Source: Clostridia bacterium (lineage in GTDB: Bacteria > Bacillota > Clostridia > Oscillospirales > SIG627). Taken from it: a stretch of DNA of 64,000 bases. Below are positions 51,591-59,104 of this stretch, one piece after another (positions within the stretch are counted from its first letter, which is position 1; each line of letters opens with the position of its first letter). The translations under genes and the position numbers were made by a program. The stretch spans positions 1-64,000 of the forward strand of contig JAFWBD010000030.1 in NCBI GenBank assembly GCA_017507325.1, in the 5' to 3' direction. The notes beneath the pieces are model-generated. The model did not search any database and was not told the DNA's origin. It was given only the letters and a program-made list of their open reading frames with translations.

Positions 51591-52098
51591 AAACGAATCT
51601 CTTTTTTAGTTTTGATTCGCAATCAAGAATGGGAATGCATTCCATGTTGTTTTTATACACCTCGACGTACTCTTCAAAATTTTTTTCATCCCAAGCTCGA
51701 TTCAATTGTTCTAAAACTTGCTTGGATTTTAATTCTTTCTGTTGCTGCTCTGCATATTTTAACAAAGTCAAATCGTCTAACTCTGAAAAAACCTTATATA
51801 CCATCTTTTTCAAATGATCCAAAACTCTTTTGCAACTCTCTTCATTCGTTACTTGATTTTTTGCAATCTTATTTATATCTTCGTCATTAAAACCAATATA
51901 TTTAGCAAGATCAAATAGACGATAGGAACTGCCTTTTACATCAAAACAAATATATAATTCCATTTTTTTCTCATAACAAACAGAGAAGGAGACATTTTGA
52001 TTAAAATATGTAACCTCATCTTTTTTTGCGGAAAAATTAAGGTCATACTCTTTTTGAATTTCAGCAAAAGCCTCACGAACAATATTTATAAAATTCAT
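51550..52098 (-). CDS. Immunity-like hypothetical protein
   Basis: 182 aa, soluble, mixed alpha/beta: MNFINIVREAFAEIQKEYDL, then MELYICFDVKGSSYRLFDLA and a charged coiled-coil-like segment LLKYAEQQQKELKSKQVLEQ. Not recognised. AGGAGG lies 7 bases upstream of the start, directly after the stop of a short toxin-tail frame. The last ~15 residues (VYAQRQLGSSVAFL) overlap the following tail and may be non-native. Confidence 0.6.
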   Translation of the reverse strand: MNFINIVREAFAEIQKEYDLNFSAKKDEVTYFNQNVSFSVCYEKKMELYICFDVKGSSYRLFDLAKYIGFNDEDINKIAKNQVTNEESCKRVLDHLKKMVYKVFSELDDLTLLKYAEQQQKELKSKQVLEQLNRAWDEKNFEEYVEVYKNNMECIPILDCESKLKKRFVYAQRQLGSSVAFL

Positions 52099-52108
52099 CC
52101 ATCTCCTC

Positions 52109-52270
52109 CTATGGTTTCACCCAAAAACCATCTTGATAAATATAACTATGGTGAATCAACAGACTACGCTCCAAGCCAAGAAAGCCAGCCTTTTCCATTG
52201 GATACTGAGAGAAATAATCCAATTGCCGGAGGAAAGGCAAAGCCGTCATACCGAGGGAGACCGTTGCCAA
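52109..52270 (-). pseudogene. Possible toxin tail (preceding 182-aa immunity gene)
   Basis: An open frame without a start runs VSLGMTALPFLRQLDYFSQ ... IHHSYIYQDGFWVKP and stops 10 bp before the next start. Position and coupling match other tails, but the upstream half could be a non-coding repeat read by chance. Confidence 0.3.
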
Positions 52271-52281
52271 AGAAACGTTTT

Positions 52282-52782
52282 TCAACGTTCAAGAAATTCA
52301 TCATAAAGAACGGAAAGTTTCTTGAAATCAACACCCGTTTCGGTCATAGCTTCGTTTTTGAATCGATTCAGAGCTTTGGTTTCCACAACCCTTGTACCCA
52401 AACGTTCTTTTTCTTCGATAAACAACTGTGCATAATGGTTTTTATCCAAAACCTGCGCCTTAGACACAATCCAATTTCCTCTCATACAAAACCATAACAA
52501 ACGTTTGATCAAAACCGTTACAGATGGGTATGACCAATCGCTGCAATAGATGGCAAGTCCCATTATTTTTTTCCCTAAACTTGCATTCCGAAACAAAGCA
52601 TCCTTATACAAATACGGAATCATCGCAATCATATACATCCATATTCCCTGTTTGAAAAGCCACGCAAAGGGAGGAATAAAAAATCGACAAAATTCAAATG
52701 CAAAAGCAAAAACAAAAGCATCGATCAAAGTGGAGAAAAAACGTTTTCTCAAAATTCTCCGCATTGTTTTTGTGTAAATCAT
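52282..52782 (-). CDS. RDD-family membrane protein (immunity-like, copy 2)
   Basis: 166 aa. Same plan as the copy at 50357: RRILRKRFFSTLIDAFVFAF, WMYMIAMIPYLYKDALFRNA, SLGKKIMGLAIY, then a longer soluble tail ending VLYDEFLER. The start codon overlaps the tail's stop (ATGA at 52779-52782). Repetition of the toxin-tail/RDD pair suggests successive related cassettes. Confidence 0.75.
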   Translation of the reverse strand: MIYTKTMRRILRKRFFSTLIDAFVFAFAFEFCRFFIPPFAWLFKQGIWMYMIAMIPYLYKDALFRNASLGKKIMGLAIYCSDWSYPSVTVLIKRLLWFCMRGNWIVSKAQVLDKNHYAQLFIEEKERLGTRVVETKALNRFKNEAMTETGVDFKKLSVLYDEFLER

Positions 52783-52850
52783 TTTTCAAAAATCCTTCCC
52801 AAAAACTCCGTTACATTGAATGCTATTGAATCGTGCCCCCTATCAAAGCA
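52779..52850 (-). pseudogene. Displaced toxin tail (preceding RDD copy 2)
   Basis: The frame CPCFDRGHDSIAFNVTEFL then GRIFEK stops on the RDD start codon. The FNVTEF..R.FE end is shared with the tail at 50737. Confidence 0.6.
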
Positions 52851-52903
52851 TGGACACTTCGAGAAAGGCGGGGACAGCTCTCTGTCTTTGGGGGACGAGC
52901 CGC

Positions 52904-52940
52904 CTCAGCTTGGGTCAATCACAGAACCGTCCCCTAATTT
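52904..52940 (-). repeat. Seam repeat S2
   Basis: AATTAGGGGACGGTTCTG, then TGATTGACCCAAGCTGAG, switching to unique DNA after 37 bp. Its left end supplies the stop codon (TAG) of the 177-aa gene. Confidence 0.75.
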
Positions 52941-53467
52941 CTGTAATCAATTATCGTTGGAATGTTACAACGAATCATTTCCTCAATATTATGGAGCTCC
53001 CGACAAAAATTCAAGGAAAGTACAACTGTCTCTTCAACAAACACTTTGTACGATAGAGAACTTTTATTTACAATTTTCTTGGTTTCTTCGTAGTCCAACC
53101 GATTAGCAGATAACAGTAAATAAGAATGTCCTTTATAGGAATTCGTATAATATGCATAGCGAAAACTTTTCCATGAAAAAACGTGCTCGTTATCGCCTTT
53201 GCCATTGCTAATAATGAGTCCATCCTCCTCAAAAATAAAGGTTATTTTCGAATTCTTGTTACAAAAATACAACACAATGACGGATAGGATGGTTTCTGCA
53301 AATAACAATAACAATAACTCCAACACGTTCTTCATTGTTACATTCGTTGAAAGCACTGTTAATATAAATTCAAGGACAAAAGAAGCGACAAGTATTGCTC
53401 CCAGCATCCAATTTGCAATCATTGCCTCTACTCGATAAGGCTTAAATACGATTTTCTGTTCATTCAT
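52934..53467 (-). CDS. YcxB-like two-pass membrane protein (immunity-like)
   Basis: 177 aa. Two adjacent membrane segments (MLGAILVASFVLEFILTVL; LELLLLLFAETILSVIVLYF), then a cytosolic PH-like/YcxB-like domain (ITFIFEEDGLIISNGKGDNE, HVFSWKSFRYAYYTN). Membrane immunity proteins usually protect against pore-forming or membrane-acting toxins. The last two residues (RN) and the stop lie in the seam repeat. Confidence 0.6.
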   Translation of the reverse strand: MNEQKIVFKPYRVEAMIANWMLGAILVASFVLEFILTVLSTNVTMKNVLELLLLLFAETILSVIVLYFCNKNSKITFIFEEDGLIISNGKGDNEHVFSWKSFRYAYYTNSYKGHSYLLLSANRLDYEETKKIVNKSSLSYKVFVEETVVLSLNFCRELHNIEEMIRCNIPTIIDYRN

Positions 53468-53487
53468 ATTGCCAACCTTCGTGAATT

Positions 53488-53610
53488 CTAATACAATTTA
53501 ATTCTTTCAAACTTACAGTGGCGAGAATTAATCGGTTCATTGGAGTCAAAAGAATAGCCACAATACCGAATGGGGTTATACTGTGCGGAGGTGGAGGCAA
53601 AATAGCCCGC
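53488..53610 (-). pseudogene. Rhs core fragment (degenerate)
   Basis: The frame AGYFASTSAQYNPIRYCGYS then FDSNEPINSRHCKFERIKLY. The NPIRY motif and its context are the Rhs-repeat core just before the toxin domain; the rest (normally YYDxETGLYYLQSRYY) is lost. It directly follows, in the same frame, the stop of the upstream immunity gene. Confidence 0.65.
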
Positions 53611-53643
53611 TCAGCTCGGGTCAATCACAGAACCGTCCCCTGT
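53593..53643 (-). repeat. Seam repeat S3 (with Rhs core)
   Basis: AGGGGACGGTTCTGTGATT, then GACCCGAGCTGAGCGGGC and TATTTTGCCTCC. It is translated as GDGSVIDPS plus stop at the end of the 148-aa gene, giving that protein a seam-encoded C-terminus. Confidence 0.8.
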
Positions 53644-54057
53644 CTTGCACCATTCTCCTTCTTGTTTATTGATCTCATACGAATAGCACTCTATTTCTTG
53701 ATTCAAAATGCTTTTCATGATATTGTTTCTGTTCATCCTTTTGAAATTCGAAACAGCTTTTTTGGCATCTTGTTCCGAAGTATATACGCCGATTTCGCCT
53801 GAATAATCATAGATTTTTTCTTCATCCGAAAAAGAAAAATATGCTTCATATACAACCTGCGGCATAGAATCAACAGCTCCCAGCGCACATTCTTCTATAA
53901 TGAAACCATTCGGATAATCTTGAAAGCCCGGCAACGTGCGATAATGCTCGATTGCTTCATTTGCTTTTGATGGCTCCGAAAAATAACCAAGTGTAAGCGG
54001 GGCAGGAAGGTCATAATCAGCATTATCATAAATATGCCTTAAACGATAAATATACAT
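53611..54057 (-). CDS. DUF7336-like immunity protein (tandem copy 2)
   Basis: 148 aa, start at MYIYRLRHIYDNADYDLP after AGGAGG. YFSEPSKANEAIEHYRTLPG then FQDYPNGFIIEE resembles the small DUF7336-type domain (a YLLEH-like start, then PGF.D.P.GF.I). Soluble. It shares its layout with the next gene upstream and begins where that gene stops (TAATG). The last nine residues are encoded by the seam repeat. Confidence 0.6.
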   Translation of the reverse strand: MYIYRLRHIYDNADYDLPAPLTLGYFSEPSKANEAIEHYRTLPGFQDYPNGFIIEECALGAVDSMPQVVYEAYFSFSDEEKIYDYSGEIGVYTSEQDAKKAVSNFKRMNRNNIMKSILNQEIECYSYEINKQEGEWCKTGDGSVIDPS

Positions 54058-54497
54058 TATTTTCCTCCTACGCAAGTATCAAAGCCTTCTCCCCAAAATG
54101 AAGAGTATTCATCAACTTTTAAGCAATTTATAAAAAGCTCACTGATTAATTCGAAACGAGAAAAACTGTTTTCGTTCAGCAAAAGGAAGCGTTTTTCTGC
54201 TTCCTCGCACTCCGAAAGAGAAGCATAGATACCAAGAGTCTTTTCATACCAATAATAGTAGTCCGTATCATGAATTTGTTGCTCCAATTCATATACGTAT
54301 TCCATAGCAGTAACGTCTTGAAAAAGCACTTGACGTATGATGAATCCATTGGGGGAATTGCAAAAACCATTCAGCGTTTTGAAATACCGAATTGTGCTCT
54401 CTGCTTTTTCCAATGAAGAAAAATATCCGATCCTCTTTAGCTCCACATTGCGGTAAAGCCCTTTATCTTCAATGTGTTCCAAGCAATACAGCTCCAT
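54057..54497 (-). CDS. DUF7336-like immunity protein (tandem copy 1)
   Basis: 146 aa, start at MELYCLEHIEDKGLYRN after AAGGAG. IGYFSSLEKAESTIRYFKTL then NGFCNSPNGFIIR aligns with the same region of copy 2, though overall identity is low. Neighbouring diverged copies suggest either duplication followed by divergence or two related specificities. Confidence 0.6.
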   Translation of the reverse strand: MELYCLEHIEDKGLYRNVELKRIGYFSSLEKAESTIRYFKTLNGFCNSPNGFIIRQVLFQDVTAMEYVYELEQQIHDTDYYYWYEKTLGIYASLSECEEAEKRFLLLNENSFSRFELISELFINCLKVDEYSSFWGEGFDTCVGGK

Positions 54498-54513
54498 TTT
54501 CTTCTCCTTAACT

Positions 54514-54573
54514 CTAAGCCCAGAAAAAATCAAAGGACGGTTCTATGATGGATTCGAATTTTTTGAACGGCAT
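54514..54573 (-). CDS. Micro-ORF / toxin-tail remnant with own ribosome binding site
   Basis: 19 codons, MPFKKFESIIEPSFDFFWA, after AAGGAG, stopping 17 bp before the next gene. It spans an inverted, altered copy of the seam motif (54525-54550). It could be the end of a toxin or a leader peptide. Confidence 0.3.
   Translation of the reverse strand: MPFKKFESIIEPSFDFFWA
54525..54550 (+). repeat. Seam repeat S4, inverted
   Basis: AAAATCAAAGGACGGTTCTA on the plus strand, opposite in orientation to all the other copies. Confidence 0.5.
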
Positions 54574-54661
54574 AACGCTCTCCTTGTTAAGCGACGGATG
54601 TTTTTTGCCCGCTTTCGCTTAGGGTTCATCTTGCACTCATTTTTCGTCAATTTGCACCTTT

Positions 54662-54686
54662 CACGCGAAATGTCCCTTGTTTTCGC
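54662..54686 (-). repeat. Type-2 repeat, right after an immunity gene
   Basis: GAAAACAAGGGACATTTCGC then GTGA. Related copies lie around 50242-50265, 55889-55908 and 61334-61358, the last three within 25 bp of an upstream stop codon. Confidence 0.6.
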
Positions 54687-54691
54687 AATCG

Positions 54692-55756
54692 TTAGCCGTA
54701 TACGTGTTGCAAATTTGCTCCCGTTTGCTCAATCCTCCACAAAGCACCGTCCCGACCTTGCATATAAACCCAACAATCATCAAAAATATAGATTGAAATA
54801 ACTTCCCTTTCGCAAAGAAGCTGCGTCGTTCCGTCCTCCAAACAATAACGATAAACGCCATTTTCGTTTGAATAATAAAAAACCCCGTTGAATAGATTTG
54901 CTGCGTCATTGGATTCGATAATTCTTTTCATATTTTCCTTTTCCGCATTGGAAAGATCTACTGTATATACAGCGTACGAATTCCGAAGGATGAGTAAGTT
55001 TTGATAAAAAAATGTATCATAGTCAGCCCACCGGTTGAGCGATATTATTTTGGTGGACTTTTTTGAAGACATATCATATCTCCAATAAAGAGTATAATGA
55101 AGCGGGGAGTCATCTTCGGGGTGTCTGTCTGTATCGGTTGTTGTATAAAAGATGGTATTGTCTTGCACGTAAAACCAAGAAATCCCCTCCAGAATCGTAA
55201 AATACTCTCCATTTTGATAAAGTATCAAGGAACAGTCCCTATCAAGTGTAGATCCATCAAGGAAATAAAAGCCTTCTTCACATTGTTGATAATAGGAACG
55301 GCATAACGAAGGATTCAGTGCAGGAAAAGAAGAAACTTCCTCGAATGAATGGCTTTCCTCGTTATAGACCTTCGGGTGATAATCAAAGCCATCACTCCTA
55401 TCAAAAAACATAATCAACTGATTTTGATAAGATAGAATCGGATTGGTTACACGCCACCCTTTCAATTCAATCCCCTTCCAATGAATTCGCTCCGCACCTT
55501 GATTGGTAATTTTTATGGTCCCGTGAAGCCACGAGCTTTCATCGTAATAGTAATCATAGTAAAGAGCATCTCCGATTCGAAATAAATCCCTTCTGCCATA
55601 GAGATTATAATAATTATCAATTGCATTTCCGGAAATTTCAATCGGAGTATTATATTTATATTGAAGATGATTCCATGCAAGGATACCGAAAGCGGAAACG
55701 ATCAAAAGCCACAACGCTAACAATACCAATAAAAATTTGTCTTTTTTGGTAACCAT
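54692..55756 (-). CDS. Membrane-anchored beta-propeller-like protein (immunity-like)
   Basis: 354 aa. N-terminal membrane segment (FLLVLLALWLLIVSAFGILA), then a long external domain with repeated strand pairs such as LFRIGDALYYDYYYDE, GISWFYVQDNTIFYTT and GVFYYSNENGVYRYCLEDG, as in DUF5050-like propellers. Such proteins occur beside polymorphic toxins but also as general envelope proteins. No seam tail is in frame. The gene is bounded by seams on both sides. Confidence 0.6.
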   Translation of the reverse strand: MVTKKDKFLLVLLALWLLIVSAFGILAWNHLQYKYNTPIEISGNAIDNYYNLYGRRDLFRIGDALYYDYYYDESSWLHGTIKITNQGAERIHWKGIELKGWRVTNPILSYQNQLIMFFDRSDGFDYHPKVYNEESHSFEEVSSFPALNPSLCRSYYQQCEEGFYFLDGSTLDRDCSLILYQNGEYFTILEGISWFYVQDNTIFYTTTDTDRHPEDDSPLHYTLYWRYDMSSKKSTKIISLNRWADYDTFFYQNLLILRNSYAVYTVDLSNAEKENMKRIIESNDAANLFNGVFYYSNENGVYRYCLEDGTTQLLCEREVISIYIFDDCWVYMQGRDGALWRIEQTGANLQHVYG

Positions 55757-55803
55757 ATTATAGCAATACCCCTTTCTGTTTTAATTGACGTCAAAAAATA
55801 GAT

Positions 55804-55855
55804 AGCAAAATAGCCCGCTCAGCTCGGGTCAATCATTGGCTGTCCCATGATTTTT
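55804..55855 (-). repeat. Seam repeat S5 (truncated at GYFA)
   Basis: AATCATGGGACAGCCAATGA, then TTGACCCGAGCTGAGCGG and GCTATTTTGC, then unique DNA. It keeps the start of the Rhs part (GYFA) only. Confidence 0.75.
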
Positions 55856-55888
55856 CGTCCCCCGATTTTGCATTTTCGTCGGTTTTCA

Positions 55889-55908
55889 CGCGAAATGTCC
55901 CTTGATTT
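55889..55908 (-). repeat. Type-2 repeat
   Basis: AAATCAAGGGACATTTCGCG, 22 bp after the stop of the 183-aa gene and just before seam S5. Confidence 0.6.
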
Positions 55909-55930
55909 AAGCCGTCACAACTTGATCGTC

Positions 55931-56503
55931 TTAACTCCAATCAAAATCATCCGAGAAATACTTTTCAACGAAAGCACCCCAATGGTTTCGAACCTCCTGT
56001 GCATCTTCAGCAGAATATCCATCAAGATATATACCCAAAAAAACTAAGGTTCCGGTATTGTCGTTGTATGCAAACATCTGAAACCAGTAAGGAAAGCCGT
56101 GATTCGTATTTTCAGCTGTATTTTGGATAAACGTATAACCATTGTACTCTAAAATACTTGAATCAGACAAACTCATATTCTTTAAACAGTATTCTTTCGC
56201 TTGTTCGTACTCTGTCTGTTCATAGTGAATATCAACCAAAACAGTTTCATAGAATTCATATGGTTTCCATATTGTCTTTTCTCGAAGATGATAGTCAATA
56301 CCGGTGTGTGAAAACTGTTCTGCAAAGCTTTCAGACGGAAAGAGATTTATGGTAAGCTCATAATTCGAATCATATATATTGAACTTCTCATACCCATCAA
56401 TACGAAACTCGCGTCCATCGAAGCCGAAGTTATAATTGTCACATGAGGAAAAAATGCTCAAAACAAACGCAATTACAAGCAATACAATCGCTCTTTTTTT
56501 CGT
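55931..56503 (-). CDS. Lipoprotein (immunity-like) with a probable ACG start codon
   Basis: 190 aa if started at ACG 56503. The sequence AGGAGG-AGATC-ACG-AAA-AAA-AGA is what would be expected at an ATG start of a lipoprotein (TKKRAIVLLVIAFVLSIFSS then C). Only a downstream TTG (56482) offers a usual start, and it would cut off the basic part of the signal peptide. The external domain (about 165 aa) is not recognised. Either ACG is used poorly or the gene has been partly inactivated by one T-to-C change. Confidence 0.65.
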   Translation of the reverse strand, partial: TKKRAIVLLVIAFVLSIFSSCDNYNFGFDGREFRIDGYEKFNIYDSNYELTINLFPSESFAEQFSHTGIDYHLREKTIWKPYEFYETVLVDIHYEQTEYEQAKEYCLKNMSLSDSSILEYNGYTFIQNTAENTNHGFPYWFQMFAYNDNTGTLVFLGIYLDGYSAEDAQEVRNHWGAFVEKYFSDDFDWS

Positions 56504-56512
56504 GATCTCCTC

Positions 56513-56609
56513 CTACATCCCCAAAGCACCAAATAGAAAAGTTGCGATTTTAACTTCCAGCCGAGGATCCCACGCGTTTGGCTCAATCATAGTACCGTCC
56601 CCTGATTTT
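56513..56609 (-). pseudogene. Displaced toxin tail running through a seam
   Basis: The frame KSGDGTMIEPNAWDPRLEVK then IATFLFGALGM stops 10 bp before the ACG start of the lipoprotein. The seam repeat is again read as KSGDG. No catalytic residues are visible. Confidence 0.5.
56582..56609 (-). repeat. Seam repeat S6
   Basis: AAATCAGGGGACGGTACTAT, then GATTGAGC, then the unique tail AWDPRLEVK. Confidence 0.7.
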
Positions 56610-56693
56610 ATTATACCTCACGCCCAAAACTACTGCAATAGGCTTTGTCTCAAACGTTTTGCAGCCCGAGCAAATCAAACCTTCCCCTTGTGT

Positions 56694-57488
56694 TCAAATA
56701 CAAACAACATCTATAGGCTCAATATTGCGCATCAAGACCAAAGATTTAAAATGGATTTCTTCTGTTTCGGGCACATATTCACATATAAAATACGGATATT
56801 GTCCGCCTGCGGATTCTTCAATACGACATATCAAAAACAATCGATCTGATTCAACTTTCCAAGCACTGCAATGATAATCTAACCCAATCAATGCTTCGCG
56901 GAATTCTTCTGTTGTTCGCTCAACAACACCCGTTATATCGACTTGAAAATCAGCCAACAATTCATTCGTTCGATCACGAGGCAAGCTCGAATCCTTCCCT
57001 GCGTCTTCGAATTTATATACTCCTGTAAGAACATCATAAGAATCGATCACTCGCGAAGTTTCATCGAATGCATTGTTGTTGTAATATTCAAAATACAAAG
57101 CCCCTTGTTTTCCAACCGCCCAAGGATGTGTTTTATAACCGTTCTTCTCGAAAACCAAAGATTTTTCATTTCCGTATAAATCGCAAGTATATACGCATAC
57201 AGAAAACTCAAACGGACCGGTTTGCTTTGTCGTTGAAAAATATAACGTTTTATCCGAAAACAGATACCCTTTATTCAGACCTTCATCATCGCTTACAAGA
57301 TCACTTAAATCCAATGTGTGATCTGTAAAGTAAAACACACAATCATCCAATACAGCAACCACATTGTCATCGACTGAATACGATTCAAAGCGTTTCTTAA
57401 TATCATCATAATGATTTTCACACGAGCATAACGTTGAAATTATAATGATCAAAAACAACAAGGTATTCATTCTCATACACCACTTCAT
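56694..57488 (-). CDS. Lipoprotein (immunity-like)
   Basis: 264 aa, start at MKWCMRMNTLLFLIIIIST after GGAGG; lipobox TLCSC. External domain with repeated Tyr-rich strands (VAVLDDCVFYFTDHTLDLSD; GALYFEYYNNNAFD). Not recognised; the repeat pattern is somewhat like the propeller protein at 54692. Its start overlaps the stop of a short toxin-tail frame (ATGA at 57485). Confidence 0.65.
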   Translation of the reverse strand: MKWCMRMNTLLFLIIIISTLCSCENHYDDIKKRFESYSVDDNVVAVLDDCVFYFTDHTLDLSDLVSDDEGLNKGYLFSDKTLYFSTTKQTGPFEFSVCVYTCDLYGNEKSLVFEKNGYKTHPWAVGKQGALYFEYYNNNAFDETSRVIDSYDVLTGVYKFEDAGKDSSLPRDRTNELLADFQVDITGVVERTTEEFREALIGLDYHCSAWKVESDRLFLICRIEESAGGQYPYFICEYVPETEEIHFKSLVLMRNIEPIDVVCI

Positions 57489-57580
57489 TTTGAATATCCT
57501 CCATTGGTTGTACTTGACGAAAAAGAGAATGGAACTGTTATGTACCGGCAAACATCGCGTTTGGTCACCCAAACACAGAC
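57485..57580 (-). pseudogene. Displaced toxin tail (preceding lipoprotein 56694)
   Basis: An open frame VWVTKRDVCRYITVPFSFSS then STTNGGYSK stops on the ATG of the lipoprotein gene (ATGA overlap). This is the same coupling as at 50737 and 52779. No Rhs core or seam remains in front of it. Confidence 0.5.
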
Positions 57581-57674
57581 TTGTCAGAAATATTCCTGAC
57601 ACCTTTAAGGGCTTGGGATACTCCCAACAAACTGCCTTCAGTTCCCAAAAGGCGTTGCTTGCTGGTATAGTTTA

Positions 57675-58136
57675 TCAGGGGCTTATATTAAATTCGCAAA
57701 TATCAAAAATATACTTTGATTTTACTCCAAATTCAATTCTCACAGTATCCCCTTCATCAATATCTCTACTGATAATATCATCAGAATTTATACTGCTATA
57801 AACCATTGTATATTCTGTATTGTCTATCATTAGATTTATACGATCCTTGCCATCTCTCTCTATACTATTGATAACACCGATTTTTTCCTCGACAATATTA
57901 CGACTATATTCATAATAGGCCAAAGAAATCGGGTATAGATTCATACAAACAAAATGCCATGCCCACAAACAAACAAGTACACCACTTATGCCGAATCGTA
58001 AAACTGTTTTTATCTTTTTGTTTTCGATATCTTTTGTATTTTTGAACATACCATAGACAGCTAACAAAATCCAAAGTCCTGAAAATACTGCCGCAAAAGC
58101 ATAGGCCTGTAAACTACTTTTTATTAATTCATACAC
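57675..58136 (-). CDS. Two-pass membrane protein (immunity-like)
   Basis: 153 aa. Two membrane segments (YAFAAVFSGLWILLAVYGMF; RFGISGVLVCLWAWHFVCMN), then a ~70-residue domain with alternating strands (IGVINSIERDGKDRINLMID; TVRIEFGVKSKYIFDICEF). It resembles the 147-aa and 152-aa proteins of the array in plan: membrane part, then an OB-like domain. Its upstream tail ends 20 bp before the start. Confidence 0.6.
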   Translation of the reverse strand: MYELIKSSLQAYAFAAVFSGLWILLAVYGMFKNTKDIENKKIKTVLRFGISGVLVCLWAWHFVCMNLYPISLAYYEYSRNIVEEKIGVINSIERDGKDRINLMIDNTEYTMVYSSINSDDIISRDIDEGDTVRIEFGVKSKYIFDICEFNISP

Positions 58137-58155
58137 TGCACCCTTCCTCCCAAAA

Positions 58156-58265
58156 CTAATCTAAACACCAATAATAATCATATCCACCATATACTCCATA
58201 TGATGTACCTATCGTGAAACTATACGCACTTGCACCGTTAGGCCACCAGCAGGAGCAAAGCGATC
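58156..58265 (-). pseudogene. Displaced toxin tail (preceding 153-aa gene)
   Basis: Frame SCWWPNGASAYSFTIGTSYG then VYGGYDYYWCLD, stopping 20 bp before the ATG. Gly/Tyr-rich; could be the end of a membrane-active toxin. Confidence 0.45.
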
Positions 58266-58276
58266 GCCAACCCTCG

Positions 58277-58316
58277 CCTCAACTTGGGTCAATCATTGAG
58301 CTGTCCCCTGATTTTC
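58277..58316 (-). repeat. Seam repeat S7
   Basis: AAATCAGGGGACAGCTCAAT, then GATTGACCCAAGTTGAG, then unique DNA. It starts 10 bp after the stop of the 147-aa gene. Confidence 0.75.
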
Positions 58317-58322
58317 GCTAAT

Positions 58323-58766
58323 TTATTGAACTTCTTGCAGGACTTCACAAATTTTGGTGTTTGGATAATACCGGATTAAATAAGTTTTTCCTACCTCGAC
58401 ATCTTTGGCATACAAAACGACAATTTCATTCCGGTCAATGAGATAAAATTTAGGCTTGGCGTTTATGATTTGTCCGTTTCCGTCATAGTCTTTTTTTGAA
58501 TATGTAAATCCCAATACTTTGGCCTTTTCCTCTTCGAACAAACCGTTAGCAACATAGTGATAGTCCTCACAACATCGAATAAAATTCGCACCGGAAAACA
58601 CAAAAAAGATTAGTAATACTACGGATAAAGCTACTAATTTTATCAGACCATATTTTTGTGCAAGAAACTGCCTTCTCATAAATATCAATATGAGAAGAAG
58701 TAAACCAAGAAGCAGGATACACCCAACCAAAGAAAGATGGAATATTGCCCAATATGATTTTACCAT
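58323..58766 (-). CDS. Two-pass membrane protein (immunity-like)
   Basis: 147 aa. Membrane segments WAIFHLSLVGCILLLGLLLL and LIKLVALSVVLLIFFVFSG, then a soluble domain AKVLGFTYSKKDYDGNGQII ... KTYLIRYYPNTKICEVLQ of the DUF3592-like type (OB-like fold with a Y.V.Y-P pattern). GGGAGG precedes the start, 13 bp after the stop of the Rhs/toxin tail at 58779. Confidence 0.6.
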   Translation of the reverse strand: MVKSYWAIFHLSLVGCILLLGLLLLILIFMRRQFLAQKYGLIKLVALSVVLLIFFVFSGANFIRCCEDYHYVANGLFEEEKAKVLGFTYSKKDYDGNGQIINAKPKFYLIDRNEIVVLYAKDVEVGKTYLIRYYPNTKICEVLQEVQ

Positions 58767-58778
58767 GTTGCACCTCCC

Positions 58779-59066
58779 CTAAATGTTTGCATACAAAAAT
58801 CTAAATGTGGCCCGATAGAAACACTTTCCTATGTCAATTTTCAGGTTGATATCAAACAGGGTGCTTTTCATTAGACTACCAGAACCCCCATTGGTTACTG
58901 CGCGTGTTGCAACATCGTACACATATTTTTCCGCATTAAGAAACCGTCCCCATTCGGGATTGTAGTAGCGGCTCTGGAGGTAGTACAGCCCCGTTTCTAC
59001 GTCGTAGTAGTAACTGCGGTAGCGGATGGGGTTGGCGGTGCCGACGGTGGAGGCAAAATAGCCCGC
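58779..59066 (-). pseudogene. Rhs core fragment with in-frame toxin tail
   Basis: AGYFASTVGTANPIRYRSYY, then YDVETGLYYLQSRYYNPEW and GRFLNAEKYVYDVATRAVTN, the classic Rhs-repeat core, then ~35 residues of tail ending FRATFRFLYANI-like and a stop just before the immunity gene. The frame is open from the seam's TGA and has no start. It is the best-preserved Rhs relic here. The core alone is enough to identify the locus as Rhs-derived. Confidence 0.85.
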
Positions 59067-59104
59067 TCAGCTTGACTCAATCAGTGAGCTGTCCCTTGAT
59101 TTTC
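59052..59104 (-). repeat. Seam repeat S8 (full, leading into Rhs core)
   Basis: AAATCAAGGGACAGCTCACT, then GATTGAGTCAAGCTGAGC and GGGCTATTTTGCC. Its start is the 3' end of the 222-aa gene (residues KIKGQLTD). Confidence 0.8.
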
